DNA of 64,000 nt from QHCE01 sp041743105 (GCA_041743105.1 JBGTNI010000098.1:1-64000); one strand, 5' to 3'. Counted from the first letter of the stretch, positions 1 through 9,424 are shown. Program-made: numbers and translations. Notes: generated from the sequence alone by a model not told the origin.

Positions 1-503
1 CACGCGGCGCCACCGCCGACCTCGATCCGGTGGACACCGCGGTACTTGCCGTCGCGCGGGGTGAGTCGGTGCGGTTGCCGAAGGCGCCGCCGCCGGCGCT
101 GGGGAATCCCGCTACCGAGGACGTCGGTTGGATTCTCGGCCAGTTCGCGTTGCTCGGACGCACCGACATTGTGCGTGCGCTCCTCGAGGCCGGCATCTCC
201 ATCGACACCCGTGGCTGGAGTAATTTCACCCCGCTGGATCAGGCCGCCATGCACGGGCGTGTCGAAACAGTGCGGCTGCTGATCGATCGGGGTGCGGACC
301 TACACGATTGCGCATTCGACGAAGGCGGACCCACCCCGCTGGACTGCGCCCTATGGGGGTTGCAGAACAACCGTGCCGAAGACGGCGACTACTTTGCGAC
401 AGTCGAGGCGCTGCTCGCGGCCGGCGCGCCGACACAGCACACACCGCCGACAGGTGACCAAGCAATCGACGCGTTGCTGGCCAAGTATGCGATCACCACA
501 TGA
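1..503 (+). CDS. Ankyrin-repeat protein, 5' end cut by the window
   Basis: The reading frame is open from the first bases of the window, so the true start lies upstream; a GTG at 30 is an internal possibility. About 165 residues are visible. They contain at least two ankyrin units: a helix-turn-helix around LLGRTDIVRALLEAG, followed by TPLDQAAMHGRVETVRLLI with the usual RGAD turn. A third, looser unit ends in VEALLAAGAP. Ankyrin repeats bind proteins; no catalytic domain or membrane segment is visible in this part, so the function and partner are unknown. The frame ends at TGA 503, 52 nt before the converging kinase-like gene. Confidence 0.75.
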   Translation, partial: RGATADLDPVDTAVLAVARGESVRLPKAPPPALGNPATEDVGWILGQFALLGRTDIVRALLEAGISIDTRGWSNFTPLDQAAMHGRVETVRLLIDRGADLHDCAFDEGGPTPLDCALWGLQNNRAEDGDYFATVEALLAAGAPTQHTPPTGDQAIDALLAKYAITT

Positions 504-555
504 CGCCACAACCAGTGTCGGCATACCGTCGGGTCACATCGCAGATCTTGGAGTG

Positions 556-1473
556 CTAGGGCGCGAGCCGAACGGCGACCTCGTAGAGTTCCGGCTGCTC
601 AAGGCAGAACTGCGTGCATCGGGCGAACAGCCAGAGTCGGAGCCGGTCGGTGTCAAGGTCGAGTAGGTCGGCCATCAGTTGCGCGAATTTCTCTGGTTCG
701 ACGGCGAGTCGCTCCTCGCAGTTGAGCATGTGCTGCAGCGCGTCGTAGGTGGGATCGCCGACATAAGGCTTGGGGTCGATCGTGAGCCATGGCTCACGCT
801 GGGCGGCGAGGACGTTGCCGCCGTGCAGGTCGGTGCTGAGCAGCACGGCGGCCCCTGCCGATTGAGGCAGCTCCCGGAACAGGTCCATCGCCGTGCGGGC
901 AAGCCCGGGATCGATACCGATGGCCTGTATATCACCGTTCGGACGTGCAAGCCGCCGTTCGAATTCGACCGCCCAGGTCTCGCACATGACCTGCAGGGGC
1001 TGGAACGGGTAACCGTCTGGTCGTTGCGTCCACAGTCGCTTCAGTAGCCCGGCGACGACCACGTCTTGCTCCGATTCGGGCATCGATCTTCCCAGTGGCG
1101 TACCCGGTATGCATTGCTCGAGCAGCAGCGCGCGGGTCTGGTCGAAGGTCTGTGCCGCGTACAGCCGGACCGCGCCGTTCCCGTGCCATGCCCGCAGCCC
1201 ATCGGCCTCACGCTCGGCTTCTGGATGTCGCCATCCGACCTTGAGTACCACCTCTGCGGCTGCGCCGTTCTCACGCCCGCTGATACGTGCCGGTGCGACC
1301 CAGGAGCATTGCCCGCCCGGCTCGTAGGGCTCCCCGACATGCAGCGCCCAACGTTGCGTCAGCTCCGCAACTACGTTCGGCAGGGAGTCCACCCACGCGC
1401 GGAAATCATCTTCGCCCTTGTGACCGGCGATCTCATGCAGGTAGCGGGGGATTCGCAACGCCTTGCTCCTCAT
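556..1473 (-). CDS. Aminoglycoside/hydroxyurea antibiotic kinase family protein (APH(6)-like)
   Basis: A 305-residue protein of the APH(6)/hydroxyurea phosphotransferase family, which phosphorylates small hydroxylated substrates such as streptomycin using ATP. The Brenner-type catalytic loop reads STDLHGGNVL and the Mg-binding segment reads IDPKPYVGDPTYD, matching the DPKP-VG signature of this family. The start at 1473 (MRSKALRIPRYL) was chosen because the frame further upstream (to 1575) is unlike the family; there is no strong ribosome binding site at either. In streptomycin producers such enzymes sit beside biosynthesis genes, which is not the case here, so the natural substrate is unknown. 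It could be a housekeeping or resistance kinase. Confidence 0.8.
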   Translation of the reverse strand: MRSKALRIPRYLHEIAGHKGEDDFRAWVDSLPNVVAELTQRWALHVGEPYEPGGQCSWVAPARISGRENGAAAEVVLKVGWRHPEAEREADGLRAWHGNGAVRLYAAQTFDQTRALLLEQCIPGTPLGRSMPESEQDVVVAGLLKRLWTQRPDGYPFQPLQVMCETWAVEFERRLARPNGDIQAIGIDPGLARTAMDLFRELPQSAGAAVLLSTDLHGGNVLAAQREPWLTIDPKPYVGDPTYDALQHMLNCEERLAVEPEKFAQLMADLLDLDTDRLRLWLFARCTQFCLEQPELYEVAVRLAP

Positions 1474-1610
1474 CGTCGACGGTCGTGCGCCGCTATCGTC
1501 TTGGTAGGCTACATGCTTGTTGCGGCGATAGTCGCCGCTGTGGTGTTTCGCCGCCGGGACATGGTCTAACCGCATTTGCGGGCGGTGTGGCCGCCGAATA
1601 GATGGCGGTG

Positions 1611-2186
1611 CTAGCGGGCTGGGTCATACGGGAGGTTGTTGGGCCAGCCGGTTGGAAGTACGTAGCGCCAGCCCTCTTGCCAGCCGAACGGCGCGTCGAC
1701 CAGGTCTTCCAATTCCTTGCCGTGCAACAGACAGTCGAGCGCCCACTTGTTGGCAGAGTGAGAGATCACGACAACCGTGCGTCCCTCCTGGTCCGTGCAG
1801 AGGTCGAGCAAGAACTCCCGCATCTGGTCGATGACCTGACGATAGCTTTGCCCGCCGCGGTAAGGCTCGTCGATGTGGTAACGGCGTCTCGCTGCCAGTT
1901 GCGCTGTAGGTATCCCGTTGAGCGTGCCGTAGTTGCATTCGCGCAAGCGCGTGTCCGTGCGGATCGGAATTGGGCTGTCGCCGAAGGCGATCTGTGCAGT
2001 GTCTACGGCGCGTCCTAAGTCAGAGACGAACACCGCCGCTACGTTGCTGGTACGACGCCGTTTGCCGAGTTCGACCGCCAGTCGGCGTCCCCGTGCCGAT
2101 AGTTCTCCGGGTAGCCAACCCGTCGCTGTGCCGGCTTCGTTGTCGGTAGTCAACGAGTGGGTCTCGTAGATGATCTCGACCGTCAT
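1611..2186 (-). CDS. Histidine phosphatase (phosphoglycerate-mutase-like) family protein
   Basis: A 191-residue protein with the phosphoglycerate-mutase fold. It has the SARGRRLAVELGKRR segment, an internal LGRAVDTAQIAF segment with the second active-site arginine, the acidic RECNYGTLNG segment and the late histidine in VVISHSANKWAL. The first motif, normally RHG(E/Q)T, here reads YETHSLTTDNE: the catalytic histidine is kept but the arginine before it is replaced by threonine. I know of a subfamily with this ETHS start. It probably dephosphorylates a small molecule. ATG 2186 is preferred; an in-frame ATG at 2219 would add 11 residues. Confidence 0.7.
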   Translation of the reverse strand: MTVEIIYETHSLTTDNEAGTATGWLPGELSARGRRLAVELGKRRRTSNVAAVFVSDLGRAVDTAQIAFGDSPIPIRTDTRLRECNYGTLNGIPTAQLAARRRYHIDEPYRGGQSYRQVIDQMREFLLDLCTDQEGRTVVVISHSANKWALDCLLHGKELEDLVDAPFGWQEGWRYVLPTGWPNNLPYDPAR

Positions 2187-2335
2187 GATGTGCCGTCTTC
2201 CCGTGTCTGCTGCCGTCATGATCGCAGACGGTGTTCAGGGCTTGCCGGCGGATGACGTGCGCGTTGAAGTGGAATAACTTCGTGTACATCGGGATCATCG
2301 GCTGCCGGCAACTTCGGCCCCGTAGGCTAAAGGCC

Positions 2336-3469
2336 GTGGCCACCATCGATCCGCGTGAAGAACTCGATTCCCTGAACAAGACGCTAATGTCGATCGAGGC
2401 GGTGGCTGATCTCGACGGGCTCCGTGCACAGATCGCCGAACTGAGTACGGCTGCCGCTGCGCCCGACTTGTGGAACGATGTCGAGCAGGCGCAGCGCATC
2501 ACGTCACGTTTGTCCTTCGTGCAAGGTGAGCTGAATAGGGTGACGGGACTGCGAAGCCGGGTCGATGATGTCGGTGTGTTGCTGGAACTCGCCGACGGTG
2601 AAGACGATCAGTCGGCTCGGGACGAAGTCGCCGCCGAGCTCGCCGAACTGCGTAAAGCCGTGGACGAGCTGGAGATCCGAACGTTGCTGTCGGGGGAGTA
2701 CGACGCGCGCGAAGCGCTCGTCAGCATCCGAGCCGAAGCCGGTGGCGTCGATGCTGCCGACTATGCCGAGATGATGCTGCGGATGTACCTTCGATGGGCC
2801 GAACGCAATGGCTACCCCACGGAGGTCTACGACACCTCCTTCGCCGAGGAAGCTGGGATCAAGTCCGCGACGTTTGCTGTGAAGGCCCCCTACGCTTACG
2901 GCACCCTCTCGGTGGAGCAGGGCACGCACCGGCTAGTGCGGATCAGCCCGTTCGACAACCAGGGGCGACGGCAGACCTCGTTCGCTGGCGTAGAGGTACT
3001 GCCGGTAGTGGAGCAGCAGGATCAGGTGGAGATCCCTGAGGTCGACATCCGTATCGATGTATTCCGTTCGTCTGGCCCCGGTGGTCAGAGCGTGAACACC
3101 ACCGACTCCGCGGTGCGGATCACCCATCTGCCGACCGGCATCGTGGTCTCCTGCCAGAACGAGAAGTCACAGATTCAAAACCGCGCTGCCGCGATGCGGG
3201 TGTTGCAGGCGCGATTGCTGGAGCGACAGCGTCGAGAGCGGAAAGCCGAGATGGATGCGCTGCGTGGCGATACCACCGGTTCATGGGGCAATCAGATGCG
3301 TTCCTACGTGCTGCATCCTTACCAGATGGTGAAGGACCTGCGCACCGGTCACGAAACCGGGAATCCGCAAGCGGTATTCGACGGCGATATCGATGCCTTC
3401 ATCACCGCGGGCATTCGGTGGCGTAAAGAGCACGAGCAGCAGCTGGCAGCCGAGCAGTCGGCGTTCTAG
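2336..3469 (+). CDS. prfB: Peptide chain release factor 2
   Basis: A 377-residue class I release factor that reads UGA and UAA in the ribosomal A site and triggers peptide release. The tripeptide anticodon SPF (VRISPFDNQG) marks it as RF2, and the catalytic loop is present in SSGPGGQSVNTTDSAVR. The length matches RF2 proteins. The GTG start at 2336 begins VATIDPREELDSL; the frame is open further upstream but unlike RF2. There is no internal stop near codon 26, so the programmed +1 frameshift that regulates RF2 in many bacteria is absent. It leads the block prfB, (hydrolase-like), ftsE, ftsX, M23, smpB, a neighbourhood usual in Mycobacteriales. Confidence 0.97.
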   Translation: MATIDPREELDSLNKTLMSIEAVADLDGLRAQIAELSTAAAAPDLWNDVEQAQRITSRLSFVQGELNRVTGLRSRVDDVGVLLELADGEDDQSARDEVAAELAELRKAVDELEIRTLLSGEYDAREALVSIRAEAGGVDAADYAEMMLRMYLRWAERNGYPTEVYDTSFAEEAGIKSATFAVKAPYAYGTLSVEQGTHRLVRISPFDNQGRRQTSFAGVEVLPVVEQQDQVEIPEVDIRIDVFRSSGPGGQSVNTTDSAVRITHLPTGIVVSCQNEKSQIQNRAAAMRVLQARLLERQRRERKAEMDALRGDTTGSWGNQMRSYVLHPYQMVKDLRTGHETGNPQAVFDGDIDAFITAGIRWRKEHEQQLAAEQSAF

Positions 3470-3507
3470 CGACGCCACTGATTCGTGTGCGCGAGCGAAA
3501 GCTGTGC

Positions 3508-4620
3508 CTAATAACGACCTTCGGTGGCGCGGGTGTGGTAGCCATCGGGTTTACTAGGCGGCCTGAGGCCGCCACTTCGCGCCACGTGTGGCCGGGTGTT
3601 GCATCGTGGTGCGTTATCGCCGGTGTGCTCGCGACTGAACAGCGGAACGGCTGGCACTCGCAGCAGTCGTGTGCCGGGCACCGCGGGTTTGGCGTCAGCG
3701 GAGTCCAGGCGATTCGCGGCGCGGATTAAGTGCAGCTGGCCGTTGAGGAACGCGTGCAGGTTGCGCTGTGCCTCACCGCTGGTGGTAGCACGCCGCTGTT
3801 GCGAATCGAAAACGTACTTGCGTAGTTGGGATGGCGTTGCGGCCCGCGGGAGCAGCTCGACATCCTCGTCGTCGCGTGTGGTCGCGACGATCACGTCGGT
3901 CAGCTGTTGCGGCGGCGACGAGTAGGTCAGCTCGCTGTCGGCAGCTCCACCAATATCGCCGTGGGTGGCTCCGACAGCACTGCCGTCACCGAGCACCAGC
4001 ACAGGGACGTCGGCGATCGCCGGATTGAGTTCTCGCATGCAGGTGATCGCCTCACGGGCGTGAATCAGTGTGCCATCCACGATCATGGGAACCCCGTCGG
4101 CGCCGCGTCGTGCTTGCCGACCCAATCCGGGGGTGTCCACAAATGCCACAGCCGACGGTGCCAGGCCGCGTTTGCACGCCTCCGCGATCAAATAACCGCC
4201 CGCGCCATAACCGAGGTAGGTGCGACCGACGCTACCGCGCAAGGCGGAGCCGAGTGCGGCGTCGAATTCCACCAGGTTGGCGGCGTCGCGATCCACTGGG
4301 TCGGCGTGGCTGTGACGGTGGCGTAACAACTCGGCGGTGGAAGGAACAGTGCGACCCAGCCATTGCACTAGTGCGGTGCCTTCGGCAAGTCCTGCCGCAA
4401 GCGCGCTGGTCTTGGCCGCACAGCTGCGCCACGTTTGCTCATCGGTGGTAGCAGTGCTGCTCATCGGCTGCACTATCACCGTAGAAGCTCTGCGCAAGTC
4501 GCCCCATACGGCGGCGACATGCGTACGGCGCGATGTACCCCAATGCGTGGGGACCTCAATGGTGATCAAGTGGGGAGAGCGGGCCAGCGGAATACGAGGG
4601 AGGTCGAGCACTGTCGCCAC
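3508..4620 (-). CDS. Divergent alpha/beta-hydrolase-like protein (resembles DUF1023), nucleophile apparently lost
   Basis: A 370-residue protein without signal peptide or clear membrane segment. The middle resembles the DUF1023 alpha/beta hydrolases: a WLGRTVPST segment, then the nucleophile elbow position, then AVAFVDTPGLGR after the elbow, which parallels the family segment FVGSPGVG. The elbow, normally GHSYGS, here reads LGYGAGGY, so the catalytic serine appears to be absent. The last 60 residues are rich in arginine and threonine and look disordered. It is convergent with prfB and divergent from ftsE. I assign no activity; a non-catalytic binding role is possible. The family call rests on short segments only. 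Confidence 0.5.
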   Translation of the reverse strand: MATVLDLPRIPLARSPHLITIEVPTHWGTSRRTHVAAVWGDLRRASTVIVQPMSSTATTDEQTWRSCAAKTSALAAGLAEGTALVQWLGRTVPSTAELLRHRHSHADPVDRDAANLVEFDAALGSALRGSVGRTYLGYGAGGYLIAEACKRGLAPSAVAFVDTPGLGRQARRGADGVPMIVDGTLIHAREAITCMRELNPAIADVPVLVLGDGSAVGATHGDIGGAADSELTYSSPPQQLTDVIVATTRDDEDVELLPRAATPSQLRKYVFDSQQRRATTSGEAQRNLHAFLNGQLHLIRAANRLDSADAKPAVPGTRLLRVPAVPLFSREHTGDNAPRCNTRPHVARSGGLRPPSKPDGYHTRATEGRY

Positions 4621-4857
4621 CGCTGACGCACCCCCTGCGTTTGCTTAATCGGTACGGGTTTTCCGATTGCTGGAATCACTGCTCACCACTCTATCCCTAT
4701 ACCGCTCCCCCATGGGGGCAGGTTTGCTCACGTCGCGGCACTGGATGCGAAGTTTTTGCCCCGCCGGGTTTGGAGCGGGCTGCCTGGCCGAACACACGCG
4801 AGCCCCAGACCACCTACGTTCTGCCCGACTGTGGGCAGCAGTCTAGAATCAGGGGTC

Positions 4858-5538
4858 GTGATCACCCTGGAGAACGTGAGTAAGCGGTATCCTAAGTCCC
4901 GCCGCCCTGCGCTCGATAACGTCAACGTTGGTGTGGACAAAGGGGAGTTCGTCTTTTTTATCGGGCCTTCGGGCTCTGGTAAGTCGACCTTTATTCGTCT
5001 GTTGCTGCGCGAGGACGTGCCGACCTCGGGCAAGGTGAGCGTCGCCGGCCGCGACCTCGGCACACTACATTCGTGGCGAATTCCGCAGCTGCGGCGCAGT
5101 ATCGGCTGCGTATTCCAGGATTTCCGGCTACTGCCGAACAAGACCTCGGCCGAGAATGTCGCCTTCGCTCTGGAGGTGATCGGAAAGACTCGCCCGGTGA
5201 TCCGGCGAGTCGTGCCAGAAGTTCTCAGCCTGGTCGGGCTAGAAGGCAAAGAGAACCGCTATCCGTCGGAGCTTTCCGGTGGTGAGCAGCAGCGCGTTGC
5301 CATTGCGCGCGCCTTCGTCAATCGGCCGTTGGTGCTTCTGGCTGATGAACCCACCGGAAACCTTGACCCCGATACGAGCATTGAGATCATGCGGTTGCTG
5401 GACCGGATCAACCGCACTGGCACCACCGTGGTGATGGCCACCCACGATGCCAACATCGTTAACCAGATGCGCCGCCGGGTCGTCGAGCTCGACCGCGGGC
5501 GCGTCATCCGAGACCAGCACCGCGGTGTGTACGGCTAA
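4858..5538 (+). CDS. ftsE: Cell division ATP-binding protein FtsE
   Basis: A 226-residue ABC ATPase that with FtsX forms the FtsEX complex at the division septum and controls peptidoglycan hydrolysis. Visible motifs are Walker A GPSGSGKST near residue 35, Q-loop CVFQDFRLL, signature LSGGEQQR, Walker B VLLADEPTGNLD and the switch histidine in MATHD. The GTG at 4858 gives the usual start VITLENVSKRYP; in-frame sequence upstream is not FtsE-like. ftsX follows after 73 nt and the LytM peptidase after that, as expected for one division operon. Confidence 0.97.
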   Translation: MITLENVSKRYPKSRRPALDNVNVGVDKGEFVFFIGPSGSGKSTFIRLLLREDVPTSGKVSVAGRDLGTLHSWRIPQLRRSIGCVFQDFRLLPNKTSAENVAFALEVIGKTRPVIRRVVPEVLSLVGLEGKENRYPSELSGGEQQRVAIARAFVNRPLVLLADEPTGNLDPDTSIEIMRLLDRINRTGTTVVMATHDANIVNQMRRRVVELDRGRVIRDQHRGVYG

Positions 5539-5611
5539 TCCCACCCTGCCGTAGCAGTACGTCCGGCGCAGGCAGGCTGACTAATTCAGCTGACTAGATC
5601 AGAGGCGCGAC

Positions 5612-6496
5612 ATGCGAGTGAATTTTGTCTTATCCGAGGCGCTAACCGGCCTGTGGCGCAATGTCACCATGTCGGTGGCGATGATCTTGACGACGGCTAT
5701 CTCGCTGACGTTGCTCGGCGCCGGTGGGCTGCTCTACGTACAGATTCAGGAGACCAAGGATGTGCTGCGCGGCAAGGTCGAGGTGATGCTGTTTCTCAAC
5801 GACGACGTTACCGAACAGCAGCGGGATGCGCTGCAGCAGCGGCTGACCAACGACCGCTCGCTAGTGCGTGACGTGAGCTTTGAAACCAAAGAGCAAGCTT
5901 ATGAACGTTTCCGGGAGTTGTTTAAGAACTCCCCGGACTTTGTGCAGGGCGTACAGCCAAATGCGCTACCGGCTTCCTTCCGCGTCAAGCTGCTCGACCC
6001 CAAGGATTATTCCAACCTGGCCGACAAATATCGCGACGCCGAAGGGGTATCGCGGGTATCTAGCCAGCAAGAAGTGGTGACGCAGTTGTTCTCGATGGTC
6101 GACGCGGTGAAGAACACCACGTTCGCGGTAGCGGTGCTGCAAGGCATCGCAGCGTTGCTGCTCATCGGGAACACGATCCAAGTGGCCGCCTATAGCCGCC
6201 GGCGCGAAGTCAGCATCATGAAGCTAGTTGGCGCCTCGAACTGGTATGTGCGGTTGCCTTTCATTCTGGAAGCCAGCATGGCTGGGCTGATCGGTGCGTT
6301 GATCGGCTGGATCGGTCTGATACTGGGCAAGGTCTTCTTGGTAGACGGGGCGCTCAAGCCCATCTTCAATAGCGGACTGATCCCGGTCATCGAATGGAGC
6401 GACATCTTGTGGACTGGCCCGGTGCTGGCTCTAATCGCCATCGCCATCTCCGGTGTCACCGGCTGGAGTACGCTGCGGTTCTACGTCAAGGTTTAG
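5612..6496 (+). CDS. ftsX: Cell division membrane protein FtsX
   Basis: A 294-residue integral membrane protein. It has one N-terminal membrane helix (about residues 20-45), an extracellular domain of about 120 residues, and three more C-terminal helices starting near FAVAVLQGIAALLLIGN. The cytoplasmic segment EVSIMKLVGASNWYVRLPF is the characteristic FtsX contact with FtsE. Known FtsX proteins pass ATP-driven conformational change to cell-wall hydrolases or their activators; the coiled-coil LytM protein encoded next is the obvious candidate here. Length and topology are normal. ATG 5612 follows a purine-rich AGAGG. Confidence 0.97.
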   Translation: MRVNFVLSEALTGLWRNVTMSVAMILTTAISLTLLGAGGLLYVQIQETKDVLRGKVEVMLFLNDDVTEQQRDALQQRLTNDRSLVRDVSFETKEQAYERFRELFKNSPDFVQGVQPNALPASFRVKLLDPKDYSNLADKYRDAEGVSRVSSQQEVVTQLFSMVDAVKNTTFAVAVLQGIAALLLIGNTIQVAAYSRRREVSIMKLVGASNWYVRLPFILEASMAGLIGALIGWIGLILGKVFLVDGALKPIFNSGLIPVIEWSDILWTGPVLALIAIAISGVTGWSTLRFYVKV

Positions 6497-6602
6497 CGCC
6501 ATGTGCGCACGCGCAATTTATGCCGCAACACACCCTTTAGGTGTTTGTTCTCGCCTGGAAGGCGCCGTAACTTGACCCTCAAGTAGTGATTGAGGGTTTT
6601 GG

Positions 6603-7877
6603 ATGTACGCGTTTTCTACTCGGCTGCGCCGGTATTGGGTAGTAGTCGTAGGCATTGTCGCGGTGATCTGCGTAGTCGCGGCGTCACCGCTGCATGCCGA
6701 CCCGTCGCGGGACAAGCGAGAGGTCGACAAAGAGCTGGCGCTGGCGGAGGCCACGCTGGAAAGCGCTACGGACCGAGCGAAAGAGGCCGGTCGGTCCTTT
6801 GCCGAAGTTAACCAGCAGTTACCCGACGCGAAGGACCGGGTCGCTCGGGCCCACGGCAGTGTAATCGCCGCACAGGTAAAGGTCGGTGAGGCGCAGCGTG
6901 CCGCCGACGCCGCGCAGCAAAGTCTCAAGCGAGCGCAGGCGGAATTCGATCACGCTGAAGCACAGGTGTCCTCCGCCCGTAAACGCCTGGGTGAGTACGC
7001 GCGCAGCAGTTATGAAAGCGGATACTTCGTGGCCCCCGCTATGATGTTGGCAGCTAAGGGTGTCGATCAGATCCTTGCCGCCTCGGAATACGCACAGGCG
7101 GTGGCCGCCACTCGGCGCAATGAAGTGCAGCGGATGAAGGTTGTGCTGGGCCACGCCGCCGAGCAGCGCGCGGATGTGGACGACCGCAAACGTAAGGCGC
7201 AAGCAGCTAATGAGCGTGCCCAGGTGAGTCTGGGAGCGGCTCGCGACGTTGAGTCCGGAGCCCGGGCTGCCGAACAACGGGTTACGCGGCTCACCGATCA
7301 GCGCGCGGACGCGCTGAAGGTCGCTGAGTCCGAACGCGAGGCTAGCCAGCGCCAGTACGAAGACCTGCAGGCCGAGTCTCGCCGCATCGAGGCGGCGTTG
7401 CGAGAGGCGGCCCGCAAGGCCCGTGAGCAGGCCAGACGGGAAGGACGAGACGCCTTCCCTCCCGAAGTGGCCGGCGGTAAGGGCAACTTCATCATGCCGG
7501 TGAAGGGATACATCTCCAGCCACTTCGGGTACCGATTCGATCCGTACTATAAACGCAGTCAGCTCCACGCCGGTACCGACTTCGCGGCCCCAGGCGGAAC
7601 TCCCATCAAGGCTGTGACCGCCGGGCGCGTGGTGCGAGCAGGCTGGGCCAGCGGTTATGGCAAGTACACATGTATCTACCACGGTGAGATCTCTGGCCGT
7701 GGACTTTCCACCTGCGGTGCCCACCAGTCTCAGATCGACGTCAGCGTCGGTCAGCGGGTGAAACAGGGGCAGATCATCGGCCGGGTCGGTACTACCGGCG
7801 CATCGACTGGGAACCATCTGCACTTTGAGGTTCGGCTGGACGGTCGACCGGTTAACCCCATGGCGGGCTGGTTGTAA
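6603..7877 (+). CDS. Exported coiled-coil LytM/M23 peptidase of the FtsEX operon
   Basis: A 424-residue exported or membrane-anchored protein. There is an N-terminal hydrophobic segment at about residues 12-32 (cleavage possible near ASPLHA), then about 230 residues of alanine-, glutamate- and arginine-rich coiled coil, then a C-terminal M23/LytM domain (about residues 298-424). The metal ligands are intact: histidine and aspartate in LHAGTDF (about 322 and 326) and the histidines of HLHFE (about 404 and 406). It therefore differs from E. coli EnvC, whose LytM domain is degenerate, and may cut peptidoglycan cross-links itself. The layout after ftsEX suggests that FtsX controls it through the coiled coil. 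Confidence 0.92.
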   Translation: MYAFSTRLRRYWVVVVGIVAVICVVAASPLHADPSRDKREVDKELALAEATLESATDRAKEAGRSFAEVNQQLPDAKDRVARAHGSVIAAQVKVGEAQRAADAAQQSLKRAQAEFDHAEAQVSSARKRLGEYARSSYESGYFVAPAMMLAAKGVDQILAASEYAQAVAATRRNEVQRMKVVLGHAAEQRADVDDRKRKAQAANERAQVSLGAARDVESGARAAEQRVTRLTDQRADALKVAESEREASQRQYEDLQAESRRIEAALREAARKAREQARREGRDAFPPEVAGGKGNFIMPVKGYISSHFGYRFDPYYKRSQLHAGTDFAAPGGTPIKAVTAGRVVRAGWASGYGKYTCIYHGEISGRGLSTCGAHQSQIDVSVGQRVKQGQIIGRVGTTGASTGNHLHFEVRLDGRPVNPMAGWL

Positions 7878-7917
7878 CCCGTTCTAAGGAAGTGCGACCC
7901 TATAGGCTTGCGGTCTT

Positions 7918-8859
7918 GTGACGCTGTTGCCGCTATGCCTTGTACTGGCATCCGGCTGTTGTCATGCGCTGTGGAACTTCGCGGCCAAGCGTGCTGGGGC
8001 CGGCGGTGTGGCATTCGTGTGGTTGTATTCGGCGATCGCGGTGGTGGTGTATTTGCCTGCCGTGATCTGGCTCGCGGTCACCGGCCGAATCGATCTGGAC
8101 CCGGCGGCGTACGGGGCGATCGCGGTGGGTTCGCTGGGTCAGTTCGGCTACTACGTGTTGTTGCAAAAGGCATACGCTGTCGGCGACTTGTCGGTGGTGT
8201 ACCCGGTAGCACGCGGCACCGGACCGCTGTTGCTGGTCGGCGCGGGAATGCTCCTGCTGGGGGAGCGACCAGGCGCGATCGGGCTGCTTGGCGCGGCGGC
8301 AGTGATCGCGGGTGTCATCATCGTTGGAACCGGTTCAGTGGTGGGCACCGCCTCGAACCGATCATGGGCCTCACCATCAGTTGGTAGCGAGTCTCGTCGA
8401 TTAGCGTTCGGTGCCGACGTGGGTTTCGGCCTTGCCGCCGGGATGCTGATCGCCGCCTGTAATCTATGGGACGCTCGCACCGTGGCGGTGCTGGCGGTGT
8501 CGCCGGTGCTTTTGGAGTGGGTGTTCAACGCCAGCAGGGTTGTCGTGTTGGGTCCTGCGGTGTTGGGGCGCAGAGTACTGGGTTTTCGAACACCACAGCG
8601 CCGTAGCGCGTTAGTGCGGTTGTGGCGGGAGCATCGCTATCACGCGCTGGCGGTGGGTGTGTTGATGCCGCTGTCGTACATTTTGGCGCTGTGGGCCTTC
8701 ACGCTGGCCCCGATCAGTCTGGCCGCCCCGGTGCGGGAGGTCAGTATTGTGGTTGCCTGCCTGTTGGGGTGGTGGCTGCTGGCCGAATCGCAGCCCGCCC
8801 GGCGCCTGCTGGGTGCGGTAGTGGTGTTGGCGGGAGTATTCGCGCTTGCGCTGGCATAA
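7918..8859 (+). CDS. EamA/DMT-family membrane transporter
   Basis: A 313-residue protein with about ten predicted membrane helices in two halves, the drug/metabolite transporter pattern. The typical EamA segment appears once around GDLSVVYPVARGTGPLLLV (residues about 88-106) and again as TLAPISLAAPVREVSIVVA near residue 265. The start is GTG 7918; smpB begins 32 nt after the stop, so the two could be co-transcribed. The substrate cannot be read from the sequence. The gene is not part of the usual ftsEX-smpB functional group. Confidence 0.88.
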   Translation: MTLLPLCLVLASGCCHALWNFAAKRAGAGGVAFVWLYSAIAVVVYLPAVIWLAVTGRIDLDPAAYGAIAVGSLGQFGYYVLLQKAYAVGDLSVVYPVARGTGPLLLVGAGMLLLGERPGAIGLLGAAAVIAGVIIVGTGSVVGTASNRSWASPSVGSESRRLAFGADVGFGLAAGMLIAACNLWDARTVAVLAVSPVLLEWVFNASRVVVLGPAVLGRRVLGFRTPQRRSALVRLWREHRYHALAVGVLMPLSYILALWAFTLAPISLAAPVREVSIVVACLLGWWLLAESQPARRLLGAVVVLAGVFALALA

Positions 8860-8891
8860 CGGCCGTTCTTAATGACGAAGAAGGAAGTGCG

Positions 8892-9368
8892 ATGCCGAAA
8901 GAGACCGGACGTAAGGTCATCTCGACGCACCGTAGGGCTCGGCACGACTACAGCATCTTGGAGACCTTTGAAGCGGGCATGATGCTTACAGGTACCGAGG
9001 TGAAGTCGCTGCGGGCCGGTAGAGCTTCCCTAGTAGATGGGTTCGCCCTCATCAGCGATGGCGAGATTTTTCTGCATGGCGTGCATATTCCCGAATACAC
9101 CGAAGGCACGTGGACCAACCACGAGCCGCGTCGGGTGCGCAAGTTGCTGCTGCACCGTGGCGAGATCGACCGCCTCATCGGAAAGACCCGCGAGAGTGGC
9201 CTGACCTTGGTGCCGTTGCAGCTGTACTTCTCCGACGGTCGCGCCAAGGTAGAAATCGCGCTGGCTCGTGGTAAACGTGAGTACGACAAGCGACAGGCGT
9301 TGGCGAAGCGAGACGCCGATCGCGAGATCACCCGCGCGCTCGGGCGCAGAACCAAAGGCTGGGAGTAG
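8892..9368 (+). CDS. smpB: SsrA-binding protein SmpB
   Basis: A 158-residue protein that binds tmRNA and delivers it to stalled ribosomes. It has the diagnostic core RHDYSILETFEAGMMLTGTEV, the HEPRRVRKLLLH segment, and the basic tail KREYDKRQALAKRDADREI ending in GRRTKGWE. The ATG at 8892 gives the standard start MPKETGRKVIS and has an AAGGAAG ribosome binding site 5-11 nt upstream. Its RNA partner ssrA normally lies just downstream; here it is 6 kb away, with fprA, a DUF2207 gene and prpBD in between. Confidence 0.98.
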   Translation: MPKETGRKVISTHRRARHDYSILETFEAGMMLTGTEVKSLRAGRASLVDGFALISDGEIFLHGVHIPEYTEGTWTNHEPRRVRKLLLHRGEIDRLIGKTRESGLTLVPLQLYFSDGRAKVEIALARGKREYDKRQALAKRDADREITRALGRRTKGWE

Positions 9369-9424
9369 CTTCTGCCCTCCCGTGCAGTGGTGCTTTGGTA
9401 CCCACAGTGGCAGTGCCTGAATTG

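Noticed and set aside
2336..2420. Programmed frameshift in prfB
   Set aside because: The frame is continuous from the GTG start; there is no in-frame stop near codon 26.
6819..7823. 334-codon open frame antisense to the M23 peptidase
   Set aside because: High GC gives long antisense frames; the sense protein has complete motifs and the antisense one has none.
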